A DNA stretch of 64,000 bases from Pseudomonas entomophila (GCF_013523125.1 NZ_JAAMQJ010000025.1:1-64000); one strand, 5' to 3'. Positions 8,426-16,801 are shown, counted from the first letter of the stretch. Notes: generated from the letters alone by a model not told the origin. Made by a program: numbers and translations.

Positions 8426-8863
8426 ATGAGTCTCTTCGGCACCATCCTCGAAAAACTGGGCCTGCGCAAACACGATCAGGGCACTGCGCCAGCGGCCAGC
8501 GACGCCTCGACCGCCGGTGGCGGCGCCGCCTCGCCAAACGCTTCTGCCTCGGCCACACCAGGGGCCACGGCGTCGGCGTCCACGCCCGCACCGGCCGCGC
8601 TGTCGCAGGTCGACGTCGCAGCCAAGCTCGACGGCCTGGCGGCGCAGAACGGCGAGAAGCTGAACTGGAAAACCTCGATCGTCGACCTGCTCAAGCTGCT
8701 GAACATCGACAGCAGCCTGAGCAATCGCAAGGAACTGGCCAAGGAGCTGAACTACACCGGTTCGACCGACGACTCGGCAGCCATGAACGTCTGGCTGCAC
8801 AAGGCCGTGCTGAAGAAGCTGTCGGAAAACGGTGGTCAGGTGCCTGCCGACCTGCTCGACTGA
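8426..8863 (+). CDS. DUF3597 family protein
   Basis: The 145-residue product has a short N-terminal helix (SLFGTILEKLGL), then a low-complexity Ala/Ser/Pro/Thr linker (about residues 18-60). A conserved helical C-terminal domain follows (VDVAAKLDGLAAQNGEKLNW, then SIVDLLKLLNIDSSLSNRKELAKEL), matching DUF3597. AAAGGAAA lies about 8 bases before the ATG. It follows the DUF2382 pair by 83 bases and may be co-transcribed. Some family members resemble LysM-linked or phage-derived proteins, but function is unknown. Confidence 0.85.
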   Translation: MSLFGTILEKLGLRKHDQGTAPAASDASTAGGGAASPNASASATPGATASASTPAPAALSQVDVAAKLDGLAAQNGEKLNWKTSIVDLLKLLNIDSSLSNRKELAKELNYTGSTDDSAAMNVWLHKAVLKKLSENGGQVPADLLD

Positions 8864-8895
8864 TCGAGGGACCACCCTTCGCCAGAAGGGCCATG

Positions 8896-8947
8896 AAACG
8901 GCCGCCAGTGTGACGGGACAGACGTCCTGCCACGCGGGTGGCCGTTT
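8896..8947 (+). terminator. Possible intrinsic terminator after the DUF3597 gene
   Basis: AAACGGCC at 8896-8903 pairs with GGCCGTTT at 8940-8947, which runs on into TT. The 36-base interior can itself fold through GACGGGACAGACGTCCTG. The long loop makes this weaker than a canonical terminator. Confidence 0.4.
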
Positions 8948-9063
8948 TGTCGAGGCTGGGCGCGTCGGGCCACGGCGGCGGACTGTATCGACGGACGGTC
9001 ATCCATCCATGGCCGACGCAGGTATTCTCCTTGCCCCTAGAACAGACATCCCAGGAGACCGGC

Positions 9064-9783
9064 ATGACCAGGCCTCTTCTGCTGGTGGCCATCGTGGTCC
9101 TCGTCAGCCCAGGTGCCTGGGCCCAGCAGATCCAGCGGCAGCTGGGCGATTTCGACTTCAAGCTCGGCACCACCCCCTCACGCAGCATGGCCCAGGGGCT
9201 GATCGCGCCCAGTGCCGTCAGCTCGTTTCATGGCGGACTGGACTTCACGCATCCGAGCGGTCTGTATTTTGGCCAGTTCGCGCCCAGCATGGGCATCGCG
9301 CCCACCTCCACCTTGCAGCTGGACAGCTACCTGGGCTACCGCCACCGCTTCGACACCAGCCTGGGGTACGAGGTGGGCATGATCCATTACAGCTATCCTG
9401 AAATCTCCGGCGGTGACAGCCATGCCGTGTATGGCGGGCTGACGATGCTGGGCAGTCGGCTGGGCGGTGCGCTCAACGACAACCCGGACAACCGCACGGG
9501 AACGCTGTATGCCGACCTGGGTCAGGTGCCCCTGCTCGACATCGGCGTGACCTTCAAGGTGGCGCATCACCGCCTGGGAACGCCGTTCACCATTGGTGGT
9601 GGCAATGAGATCAATGCGTTCAGCGACTGGTCCGTGAAGCTGTCGCGGCCCTGGCTAGGCATGGACCTGGACCTGATCTACAGCGGTTCGGACCTGAGCG
9701 GTAGCGGCTGCGACGTGTATTCGGGCATCAATGCGCAGTGCGACAGCAGGGTCATGCTCAAGGCCCAGCGCAGTTTCTTCTAG
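9064..9783 (+). CDS. TorF-family putative porin (Gcw_chp)
   Basis: The 239-residue protein has a clear signal peptide (MTRPLLLVAIVVLVSPGAWA, cleavage before QQ). The mature part is rich in alternating beta-strand pattern ending in a C-terminal Phe, as in outer-membrane proteins. FDFKLGTTPSRSMAQGLIAP followed by the GGLDFTHPSGLYFGQFAPS strand matches the Gcw_chp/TorF porin pattern. Two cysteines near the C-terminus (CDVYSGINAQC) could form a disulphide. The start is set by AGGAGA about 6 bases upstream. The transported substrate is unknown. Confidence 0.8.
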   Translation: MTRPLLLVAIVVLVSPGAWAQQIQRQLGDFDFKLGTTPSRSMAQGLIAPSAVSSFHGGLDFTHPSGLYFGQFAPSMGIAPTSTLQLDSYLGYRHRFDTSLGYEVGMIHYSYPEISGGDSHAVYGGLTMLGSRLGGALNDNPDNRTGTLYADLGQVPLLDIGVTFKVAHHRLGTPFTIGGGNEINAFSDWSVKLSRPWLGMDLDLIYSGSDLSGSGCDVYSGINAQCDSRVMLKAQRSFF

Positions 9784-9867
9784 CCGTGTCCACGTGGCGG
9801 TTGAGTCGTCGTCCCGTTGGCCGTGTCGAAACGACAGGCATGCTCGCCACCTGTGGGAGACGATGAG

Positions 9868-10047
9868 TTGGGCAACGACAGCGAGAACCCCTGCACCTCG
9901 AACTGCAAGCTCCGCGACGGCGTCTGTACCGGCTGCGGGCGGTTGAAGGACGAGATCCGTGAATGGAAGCGCCTGAAGAAGAGCGAGCGTGCCGAGGTGG
10001 TCAAGCAGGCCAAGGCTCGCTTGAAGGCGCTGAAGAAAAAGAAGTGA
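9868..10047 (+). CDS. DUF1289 family small cysteine-rich protein
   Basis: The conserved core is NPCTSNCKLRDGVCTGCGR followed by a basic Lys/Arg-rich tail. The four cysteines (C-x3-C, C-x2-C) fit a small zinc-ribbon-like DUF1289 protein. The frame has no ATG. I chose the TTG at 9868 because GGAGA precedes it by 7 bases. GTG 9853 and TTG 9817 are in-frame alternatives that would lengthen the N-terminus without adding conserved residues. The function is unknown. Confidence 0.75.
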   Translation: MGNDSENPCTSNCKLRDGVCTGCGRLKDEIREWKRLKKSERAEVVKQAKARLKALKKKK

Positions 10048-10080
10048 TTCGCCTGGTGGGCGAGGGTGCCTGCACGGCCG

Positions 10081-10106
10081 TCATCGCCGGCAAGCCGGCT
10101 CCCACA
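10081..10106. repeat. REP sequence
   Basis: ATCGCCGGCAAGCCGGCTCC within this span is a perfect Pseudomonas-type REP core with a palindromic GCCGGCAAGCCGGC stem and a conserved 3' CCCACA. It stands alone in the gap after the DUF1289 gene. Confidence 0.8.
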
Positions 10107-10180
10107 AGGTGACATGGCGATCTGTCAGATCATTGATACAGTCCAGGCACCTATGACCATGCCGCGGTGAGGTCGGCCGC

Positions 10181-10615
10181 TCACGGGCCTGTGGGGGCGG
10201 GCTTGCCCGCGATGGCGTCCGGCCCGTCGCCTGTATCGCGGGCAAATCCCACTGAGACCAACGCCATCGATAGCGTCGGCGTCCCAGGTCTTGCGCCTTC
10301 AGAGGTCCAGGTCACCGATGCCGTCAGGTTGCGCGGTGCGCCGTAGTTCGAGCTGCTGCCGGTCTGCAGCGATTGCAGGTACTTGCGGTCGGTCACGTTG
10401 TTGAGGTTGAGCGACGTACTCCAGTGAACGTCGATGTCGTAGGTGGTCATCAGGTCCAGCAAGGCATAGGCCTCCTGGCGCGCTTCAGGATAATCGTCGC
10501 TGCGCACGGTGCTCTGCCAGCTCAGGCGACCGCCGACCTTGACCTGCGGCAGGGTCGGCAGGCGGTAGGTCAGCAGGCTGCGCAAGGTGTGGCTAGGGAC
10601 GAACTGACTGATACG
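10181..10615 (-). pseudogene. Remnant of a TonB-dependent siderophore receptor (C-terminal part only)
   Basis: The minus strand reads ISQFVPSHTLRSLLTYRLP, a STSLNLNNVTDRKYLQSLQ segment and SSNYGAPRNLTASVTW, which are the last beta strands and the NLxNVxDxxY motif of a FpvA/FhuE-type receptor barrel. A complete receptor has 700-800 residues; only about 110 remain. After SVTW the expected terminal aromatic and stop are missing and the frame runs into the REP pair. Immediately upstream is a stop codon. A GAATGAGAATTC/ATAATATC stretch (10620-10648) vaguely resembles a Fur box, so an internal deletion joining promoter to 3' end is possible. It is not expected to be functional. Confidence 0.75.
10191..10252. 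repeat. Inverted REP pair (BIME-like) abutting a TonB-receptor remnant
   Basis: GGGCGGGCTTGCCCGCGATG (from 10195) and a second, inverted, partly degenerate unit ATCGCGGGCAAATCCCAC (10235-10252) form a head-to-head pair. The pair is translated as the last residues of the adjacent broken receptor reading frame. Confidence 0.75.
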
Positions 10616-10857
10616 GTCGCGAATGAGAATTCGGTGCAGATAATATCAATTCGCTGGCGCAGTTTCACAAATTGTTAACAAAAAGGCAGCCCGGCAATGT
10701 GGGACAGCAAGACCTGGCCCGGGCGTTCACCGGGTCATGACGGTGAACTAAAGCGGTCATCGGGCGATCACTCTTTCTGCAACGTCTACGCGACTCTGAG
10801 GGCCAGCGTACCCACGCCGAACCGTGATCCAGGTCGCTGAACCTCGAGGAGACCGCC

Positions 10858-11286
10858 GTGACCGCAACTGCCTACCCCCTCCATCGCTGCCGGCCCGGGC
10901 CGCTGCACGCGATCCTGCTCGCAGGCGCCGTGCCGCTATTTCTGGGCGCGCTGCTCAGCGACATCGCCTATGCCAAGACCTACCAGATCCAGTGGAGCAA
11001 TTTCGCCTCGTGGCTGATCGCAGGCGGCCTGCTGTTCGCCGGGCTGGCCTTGCTGTTCGCTCTGGTCAACCTGATCCGTGCCGAGCGCAAGAGTGGGCGT
11101 GCGGCGCTGTATTTCGTACTGCTGCTGGTGACCTGGGTGCTGGGCCTGGTCGGCGCGTTCGAGCATGCCAAGGATGCCTGGGCGATGATGCCGACGGGGC
11201 TTGTCGTATCGGCCATCGTGGCCCTGTTGTCGTTGATCACGGCCTGGATCGGCTTGACCGGCCTGCGTTCGGAGGAGGTGGCATGA
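10858..11286 (+). CDS. DUF2231 domain-containing membrane protein
   Basis: The 142-residue protein has four predicted membrane segments (about residues 17-37, 48-70, 80-100, 112-135). It begins with the HAILLAGAVPLFLGALLSDI pattern of DUF2231, whose conserved Pro/Asp lie in the first segment. Translation starts at GTG 10858, preceded by GAGGAGA with good spacing. Its TGA overlaps the ATG of the following lipoprotein (ATGA). Co-occurrence of DUF2231 proteins with sorbosone-dehydrogenase-like proteins suggests a shared periplasmic redox role, but no function is proven. Confidence 0.85.
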   Translation: MTATAYPLHRCRPGPLHAILLAGAVPLFLGALLSDIAYAKTYQIQWSNFASWLIAGGLLFAGLALLFALVNLIRAERKSGRAALYFVLLLVTWVLGLVGAFEHAKDAWAMMPTGLVVSAIVALLSLITAWIGLTGLRSEEVA

Positions 11287-12578
11287 AACCGACCTATGCC
11301 TTGACGGCCCTGAGCCTGGCCCTGCTGCTGAGCGGCTGCGGCGACACCGACCCCGACGCGACCCAGGCCCGTGGGCCGGACCCGAAGCTGCCCGAGCAAC
11401 AGCGCGGCCTGTTGCCGAGCATGAAGATCGCCGAACCGAGCGCCTGGGGCGACCGCACGCCCACGGTGCCGGACGGGTACGCCGTCACGGCGATCGCCAA
11501 GGACCTGAAGATTCCACGCCAGACCCTGGTGCTGCCCAACGGCGATATCCTGGTCGCCGAGGGCCGCGGCGGCAATGCCGCCAAGCTCAAGCCCAAGGAC
11601 GTCATCGCTGGCTACATCAAGGCCAAGGGCAACACCCAGGTCAAGGGCGGCAACCGTCTGACCCTGCTGCGCGACGCCGACGGCGACGGGCGCTACGAAG
11701 TGCAGACGGTGTTCGCCGAGAACCTCAATGCGCCGTACGGCCTGGCCCTGGCCAACGGCAAGCTGTACGTCGCCAACCAGGACGCCCTGGTGACCTTCGA
11801 CTACACCGAGGGGCAGACCCAGGCCAGCGGCGCGCCGGTCACGCTCACCGAACTGCCGTCGCAGATCAACCACCACTGGACCAAGTCCCTGGCGGTCAGC
11901 GACGACGGCCGCTTCCTGTACGTGGGCATCGGCTCGAACAGCAACGTCACCGAGCGTGGCATGGAGGCCGAGGTGGACCGCGCCGTGGTCTGGCAGATCG
12001 ATGCCCAGACCGGTGCACACAAACCCTACGTGACGGGTATCCGCAACCCCACGGCCCTGACCATCCAGCCCGGCACCGGGCAGGTCTGGGCGGTGGTCAA
12101 CGAGCGCGACGAACTGGGCCCGGACCTGGTGCCGGATTACCTCAGCTCGCTGAAGGAAGGGGCCTTCTACGGCTGGCCCTACAGTTACTGGGGTCAGAAC
12201 GTCGACCCCCGCGCCCAGCCGCAGGATCCGGCCAAGGTCGCCTCGGCCATCAAGCCGGACTACAGCCTGGGTTCGCACGTGGCTGCACTGGGTGTCGATT
12301 TCTCGCTGCCGGCCATGGGCGAGCGCTTCGCCGACGGCGTGTTCGTCGGCGAGCACGGCAGCTGGAACCGCTCCGAGCCGGTGGGCTACAAGGTCATCTT
12401 CGTGCCGTTCCGCGACGGCAAGCCAGCCGGTGAACCGGTCGACTTCGCCACGGGCTTCCGTGATGACGACGGCAAGACCCGCGGTCGCCCGGTGGGCGTG
12501 ACGGTGGACCCGAAAGGCGCACTGATCATCGCCGACGACCTGGCCAACACAATCTGGCGCGTCACGCGTACGCCATGA
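11283..12578 (+). CDS. Sorbosone dehydrogenase-like PQQ-type beta-propeller lipoprotein
   Basis: The 431-residue product has a lipoprotein signal (LALLLSGC, cysteine 19) and a six-bladed beta-propeller of the GDH/SNDH family. Motifs include PNGDILVAEGRGGN, NAPYGLALANGKLYVANQD, NHHWTKSLAVSDDGRFLYVG, GIRNPTALTIQPGTGQVWAV and GEHGSWNRSEPVGYKV. These match soluble glucose/sorbosone dehydrogenases, which use PQQ. The natural sugar or aldehyde substrate is unknown. The protein should sit in the periplasm, tethered to a membrane. It is translationally coupled to the DUF2231 gene. Confidence 0.87.
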   Translation: MKPTYALTALSLALLLSGCGDTDPDATQARGPDPKLPEQQRGLLPSMKIAEPSAWGDRTPTVPDGYAVTAIAKDLKIPRQTLVLPNGDILVAEGRGGNAAKLKPKDVIAGYIKAKGNTQVKGGNRLTLLRDADGDGRYEVQTVFAENLNAPYGLALANGKLYVANQDALVTFDYTEGQTQASGAPVTLTELPSQINHHWTKSLAVSDDGRFLYVGIGSNSNVTERGMEAEVDRAVVWQIDAQTGAHKPYVTGIRNPTALTIQPGTGQVWAVVNERDELGPDLVPDYLSSLKEGAFYGWPYSYWGQNVDPRAQPQDPAKVASAIKPDYSLGSHVAALGVDFSLPAMGERFADGVFVGEHGSWNRSEPVGYKVIFVPFRDGKPAGEPVDFATGFRDDDGKTRGRPVGVTVDPKGALIIADDLANTIWRVTRTP

Positions 12579-12712
12579 GGTGATCGGCTGCCCGGCCCCT
12601 GCCAGGCAGCCTTGCAGGTCCGGGCCTTCGGTCTTGCGGCAGGCAAGCGCATTGCCGTCACCTGTGAGACCATGGTCCGGTGTTCGGCCACGCAGTATCC
12701 AGAAAACACCCG

Positions 12713-13606
12713 ATGAAGACACCAAAACGGATTGAACCGCTGATCGAGGACGGTCTGGTCGACGAAGTCGTCCGGCCCTTGATGAGCGGCAAGGAAGCAG
12801 CGGTCTATGTGGTCCGCTGTGGTCAGGCCCTGCGCTGCGCCAAGGTCTACAAGGAGGCCAACAAGCGGAGTTTCCGCCAGGCCGCCGAGTACCAGGAAGG
12901 GCGCAAGGTGCGCAACAGTCGCCAGGCCCGGGCCATGGCCAAGGGCTCCAAGTACGGTCGCAAGGAGGCCGAGGATGCCTGGCAGAACGCCGAAGTGGCG
13001 GCCTTGTTCCGCCTGGCCAGCGCCGGTGTGCGTGTGCCCAAGCCCTATGACTTTTTGGACGGTGTACTGCTCATGGAGCTGGTCACCGACGCTGACGGCG
13101 ATGCCGCGCCACGGCTCAACGATGTGGTGCTGGAGCCGCAGCAGGCTCGCGAGTACCACCAGTTCGTCATCCGCCAGGTGGTGTTGATGCTGTGCGCTGG
13201 CCTGGTGCATGGCGACCTGTCCGAATTCAACGTACTGCTGGGTCCCGACGGGCCGGTGATCATCGACTTGCCGCAGGCCGTGGATGCGGCGGGCAACAAC
13301 CATGCGTTCAGCATGCTGGCGCGTGACGTCGAGAACATGAACGGTTACTTCGGCCGTTTCGACCCGTCGATCAAGCAGACGCGGTATGCGCGGGAGATCT
13401 GGTCGTTGTACCAGGCCGGTCGACTCACGCCGGACTCACCGCTGACGGGGGTGTACGAAGACGATACCCACGAAGCCGATGTCGGAGGTGTATTGCGGGA
13501 AATCGAGGCGGCCCAGTTCGAGGACGCTCGTCGCCGTGCCGGCAGGGCGGACGCCGAGCAGGGTCCGAACAGGGACCCGGAACCGACCCCACCCTGGTTG
13601 CAGTGA
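12713..13606 (+). CDS. RIO1-type serine kinase
   Basis: The 297-residue protein shows the RIO kinase layout. An ATP loop SGKEAAVYVVR is followed by the catalytic Lys in RCAKVYK, a flexible-loop region ending SKYGRKEAEDAWQNAE, the catalytic loop LVHGDLSEFNVLL, and the metal-binding Asp in PVIIDLPQAVD. Bacterial RIO kinases are uncharacterised in most hosts; ribosome-related substrates are the default guess from archaeal and eukaryotic RIO proteins. The ATG at 12713 is chosen because MKTPKRIEPL is the usual family start. An in-frame ATG-like start at 12680 would add 11 residues. The C-terminal tail is Asp/Arg-rich and disordered. Confidence 0.87.
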   Translation: MKTPKRIEPLIEDGLVDEVVRPLMSGKEAAVYVVRCGQALRCAKVYKEANKRSFRQAAEYQEGRKVRNSRQARAMAKGSKYGRKEAEDAWQNAEVAALFRLASAGVRVPKPYDFLDGVLLMELVTDADGDAAPRLNDVVLEPQQAREYHQFVIRQVVLMLCAGLVHGDLSEFNVLLGPDGPVIIDLPQAVDAAGNNHAFSMLARDVENMNGYFGRFDPSIKQTRYAREIWSLYQAGRLTPDSPLTGVYEDDTHEADVGGVLREIEAAQFEDARRRAGRADAEQGPNRDPEPTPPWLQ

Positions 13607-13650
13607 CGCCGCAGGCGCCGCCACCTGCCAGGGGGCGGCGACCGTTTGGC

Positions 13651-14553
13651 TCAATGGGCCGGTGCCTTGCAGGGCGCGCTCAGTAGCGTAGCGAGCACGA
13701 TCACCAACGCGCCGCACAGCATCCGCAGCGAGGGTGGTTCGCTGAACAGCCACCAGGCGCCTGCGATCGCATAGACCGGCTCCAGCGCGATGATCATGCC
13801 CGCCGTGCGAGCCTGCAGGCCCTCCAGGCTCTTGACGAACAGGAGCTGCGCCATGCCTGTGCAGAACACGCCGAGCAGGATCAGGTGCGTCCAGTCATCG
13901 CCGCCCAGTTGCAGCGCACCCGAGGCGCCCAGGGCCACGGGGCCGACCAGCATGGCCACCACCCCGTTTTGCCAGAAGGCGGTCTGCAACGCGTCCATGC
14001 TGGCGTCGCGGCGTCGATTGACCACGGTCAGCACGGCGAAGGCCAGGCCCGAGGCCAGCCCCCAGGCCAGCCCCAACGTCCCCTGATCGAACAGGCCGAA
14101 CGACGGCACCACCAGGACCAGTCCGGTCGAGACCAGCATCAGCAGCAACGCGTCGAGGGCACCGAGGCGATCACGAAAGACCAGCACGTCGATCAGCGCG
14201 ATGAATGCCGGAAACGCGGCGAACCCCAAGGTCGCCATGGCCACGCCGCCGACCTTGACGGCGACGAAGAAGGCGACCCAGTGCACGGCTAGCAGCGTGC
14301 CGGTCAAGAGAATCACGGGCAGGTTGCGCCAGGTCAGCGCGTCCAGCAGGCGCGTACCCTTGAGGCCAGCCACGAAACCCAGGGCGATGAAGGCGATGGC
14401 GGCACGGCCGAAGGTAATGACGCTGGCGTCGGCCTGGATCAGGGCGCCGAGGATGCCGGTGAGGCCGAACAGCACGGCGGCGAGGTGCGCCACGAGCAAT
14501 GCGGTGCGCGGACCGGTCGAGACGTGGGCGCCGGGGAGGGAGGTAGCGAGCAT
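13651..14553 (-). CDS. EamA/RhaT-type DMT transporter
   Basis: The 300-residue product has ten hydrophobic segments in two EamA halves. Examples are LLVAHLAAVLFGLTGILGAL and, in the second half, LLGVFCTGMAQLLFVKSLEG followed by the conserved TAGMIIALEPVYAIAGAWW. The last motif (E-P-V-x-A) is diagnostic for EamA. It is unrelated in position to the EamA gene at 1190 and the two are different subfamilies. Substrate is unknown; amino-acid or metabolite export is the common role. A 340-base stretch downstream of its start (14554-14906) contains nothing I can identify. Confidence 0.87.
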   Translation of the reverse strand: MLATSLPGAHVSTGPRTALLVAHLAAVLFGLTGILGALIQADASVITFGRAAIAFIALGFVAGLKGTRLLDALTWRNLPVILLTGTLLAVHWVAFFVAVKVGGVAMATLGFAAFPAFIALIDVLVFRDRLGALDALLLMLVSTGLVLVVPSFGLFDQGTLGLAWGLASGLAFAVLTVVNRRRDASMDALQTAFWQNGVVAMLVGPVALGASGALQLGGDDWTHLILLGVFCTGMAQLLFVKSLEGLQARTAGMIIALEPVYAIAGAWWLFSEPPSLRMLCGALVIVLATLLSAPCKAPAH

Positions 14554-14906
14554 GGGCAGTCAAATCTTCACGAAAGCGCGCGCGGGCGCTTGCTGGCCGC
14601 GTGGCACGAGGTTGTTCGAACGAGGGTCAGGGGCGTGCAGACGCAGAGGCCGATGCACAGGGCGCCGCAGCGTTGGAATTGTAAAGCGAGGCTGCCGACT
14701 CGCGGTGTCGCGCAGAGCGGCCCATGGCGCAGGGCGGTTCTGAGGGCGGGAGTATGAGGGGGAGGAGAGAAAGGCGATCGATTGTCAGAGACGGGCCGTT
14801 GTCTGATTGCGACATGCAGGTATCAGCGTGCGCCATTCAGGAGTGTTCGTGGCGGTTGTGGCTGAGGCGGCCGTGTTCGTCGGTTGTGGCGGTGTGGTGA
14901 ATGTTG

Positions 14907-15149
14907 CGGGCCTGAAAGGCCAGGCCTTTCAACGTCTTTGAAAAAACGCCAGGATGGGGTCATTTGTTGCACCCATCGAATCACCGACAGGATACAGGCA
15001 CGCGCAGCCCTCCTGTGGGGGCTTGCCCGCGATAGCGTCCGGCCCATCACCGCCTGCATCGCGGGCAAGCCCGCTCCCACACGGGGTGAACCGCTCTGCC
15101 AGATCAGCAATGCGGTTCACATCGTGTTAGGTAAAGACGTTGAAAGACC
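14907..15149. repeat. MITE-like inverted-repeat element, copy B (with internal REP pair)
   Basis: The left end GGCCTTTCAACGTCTTTG (14923-14940) and right end AAAGACGTTGAAAG (15133-15146) are inverted repeats. The inside holds GATACAGGCACGCGCAGCCC, a head-to-head REP pair (15018-15080) and the GTGAACCGC/GCGGTTCAC hairpin (15086-15094 and 15112-15120). The right end decays earlier than in the other copies. The element lies downstream of the ArsR gene. Confidence 0.85.
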
Positions 15150-15196
15150 CACAAGACAGCCCTGCAAAAACATCCCTTCGCCCCGTCACATCGACC

Positions 15197-15496
15197 TCAC
15201 CGCTGCGCCAGCACTGACGCCAGCAGCCCCGGAAACCGTGCCTGCATCGCCTCGGCCCGCAGCGAGTTCATGTGCGTGGTGCCGACATTGCGGGTCTGCA
15301 CCAGCCCGGCATCGCGCAACACGCGAAAGTGATGGGACATGCTCGACTTCGGACGGCCGCCGTCCAGTTCGCCACAACTGGCTTCGTCCACCGTGGCCAG
15401 GCAGCGCACGATGTCCAGGCGAACGGGATCGCTCAGGGCGTAGAGCACGCGTTCGAGCACGAAGTCATCAGGATCAGGGTGTGTGTAGGATCGCAT
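15197..15496 (-). CDS. ArsR/SmtB-family repressor, probable regulator of xenA
   Basis: The 99-residue product is a small winged-helix protein with the ArsR core LYALSDPVRLDIVRCLA, a turn at DEASCGELDGGRPKSSMSHHF (recognition helix) and RVLRDAGLVQTRNVGTT. It lacks the CVC metal motif of classical arsenic sensors. The single cysteine before the recognition helix (ASCGEL) and CLA nearby could be redox-sensitive. The start is uncertain: ATG at 15496 fits the usual family N-terminus, while an upstream ATG at 15532 touches the operator. It is divergent from xenA across a perfect palindrome and so is likely its repressor and self-regulator. Confidence 0.82.
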   Translation of the reverse strand: MRSYTHPDPDDFVLERVLYALSDPVRLDIVRCLATVDEASCGELDGGRPKSSMSHHFRVLRDAGLVQTRNVGTTHMNSLRAEAMQARFPGLLASVLAQR

Positions 15497-15530
15497 GGCG
15501 CACATGATAACGGGGGTTTCATCAAATGCC

Positions 15531-15554
15531 ATAGTTCGATTATGATCGAACTAT
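15531..15554. promoter_or_regulatory. ArsR operator between the arsR-like gene and xenA
   Basis: ATAGTTCGAT at 15531-15540 and ATCGAACTAT at 15545-15554 form a perfect 10-base inverted repeat with a 4-base spacer. TATGAT (15541-15546) on the plus strand and CATAAT on the minus strand lie inside it and could serve as the -10 boxes of both divergent genes. This is a textbook arrangement for an ArsR dimer. Confidence 0.8.
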
Positions 15555-15587
15555 CGAAAACACGTGAGCCTCCCAAGGAGCCTGTCC

Positions 15588-16679
15588 ATGTCCGCACTGT
15601 TCCAACCCTACACCCTCAAGGACGTCACGCTGCGTAACCGCATCGCCATCCCGCCGATGTGCCAATACATGGCCGAGGACGGCCTGATCAACGACTGGCA
15701 TCATGTCCACCTGGCCGGCCTGGCCCGAGGCGGTGCCGGGTTGCTGGTGGTCGAGGCCACGGCCGTGGCGCCGGAAGGTCGCATCACGCCCGGTTGCGCA
15801 GGCATCTGGACCGACGAACAGGCCGATGCGTTCGTTCCGGTGGTCAAGGCCATCAAGGCGGCCGGTTGCGTGCCGGGAATCCAGATCGCCCACGCCGGTC
15901 GCAAGGCCAGCGCCAACCGTCCTTGGGAAGGCGACGACCACATCGCCGACAACGATCCACGGGGCTGGCAGACCATCGCGCCGTCGGCCATCGCCTTCGG
16001 CGAGCACCTGCCGAAGGTGCCGCGCGCCATGACCCTGGAGGACATCGCCCGCGTCCAGCAGAACTTCGTCGATGCCGCCCGCCGTGCCCGTGATGCCGGG
16101 TTCGAGTGGATCGAGCTGCACTTCGCCCACGGCTACCTGGGCCAGAGCTTCTTCTCCGAGCACTCCAACCAGCGTACCGATGCCTACGGTGGCAGCTTCG
16201 ACAACCGCAGCCGCTTCCTGCTCGAAACCCTGGCTGCCGTACGCGAAGTCTGGCCCGAGCACCTGCCCCTGACCGCGCGTTTCGGCGTGATCGAATACGA
16301 CGGTCGCGACGAGCAGACCCTGGCCGAATCCATCGAGCTGGCGCGTCGCTTCAAGGCCGGCGGCCTGGACCTGCTGAGCGTCAGCGTCGGGTTCACCATT
16401 CCTGACACCAACATCCCGTGGGGTCCGGCCTTCATGGGGCCGATCGCCGAGCGCGTGCGCCGCGAGGCGGACCTGCCCGTGACCTCGGCCTGGGGCTTCG
16501 GTACGCCGCAACTGGCTCATCAAGCCGTGGAAGCGGGTCAACTGGACCTGGTCTCAGTCGGTCGTGCTCACTTGGCCGACCCGCACTGGGCCTATTTCGC
16601 CGCCAAGGAACTGGGGGTGGACAAGGCGTCCTGGACGCTGCCAGCTCCCTATGCCCATTGGCTCGAACGCTACCGCTGA
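15588..16679 (+). CDS. xenA: Xenobiotic reductase A (old yellow enzyme family)
   Basis: The 363-residue protein matches P. putida XenA in length and throughout its sequence. This FMN-dependent NAD(P)H ene-reductase reduces activated alkenes, nitro compounds and nitrate esters in the cytoplasm. The flavin-tuning cysteine 25 is in PPMCQYMAEDG. The substrate-binding pair is seen in ELHFAHGYLGQSFFS, and the FMN phosphate site in SAWGFGTPQ and LVSVGRAHLADP. AAGGAG lies 7 bases before the ATG at 15588. Divergence from an ArsR gene over a palindrome suggests induction by electrophiles or by oxidised thiols. Confidence 0.93.
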   Translation: MSALFQPYTLKDVTLRNRIAIPPMCQYMAEDGLINDWHHVHLAGLARGGAGLLVVEATAVAPEGRITPGCAGIWTDEQADAFVPVVKAIKAAGCVPGIQIAHAGRKASANRPWEGDDHIADNDPRGWQTIAPSAIAFGEHLPKVPRAMTLEDIARVQQNFVDAARRARDAGFEWIELHFAHGYLGQSFFSEHSNQRTDAYGGSFDNRSRFLLETLAAVREVWPEHLPLTARFGVIEYDGRDEQTLAESIELARRFKAGGLDLLSVSVGFTIPDTNIPWGPAFMGPIAERVRREADLPVTSAWGFGTPQLAHQAVEAGQLDLVSVGRAHLADPHWAYFAAKELGVDKASWTLPAPYAHWLERYR

Positions 16680-16801
16680 GCCTGCTAGGTGGCCGGTCGC
16701 CATGATCCAGTGGGCCGGCCTCCACGACATCGACGGGAACTTATCGGCCCTGAGCCTTCCGAAAACAGAACTGTTTACCGGTGAGTTTTCGAGGAGGCAC
16801 G

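Noticed and set aside
12586-12611. GGCTGCC/GGCAGCC hairpin after the sorbosone-dehydrogenase-like gene
   Set aside because: The stem is 7 bases with a long GC loop and no T-run, so it does not qualify as a terminator.
14911-15150. Possible CRISPR array because of repeated short motifs near 15 kb and 18 kb
   Set aside because: The repeats are inverted REP units and one 164-base tandem pair. There is no regular direct repeat with unique spacers and no cas genes.
14884-15507. Plus-strand frame of 207 codons over repeat copy B
   Set aside because: It translates the MITE-like repeat and the antisense of the ArsR gene. It has no domain.
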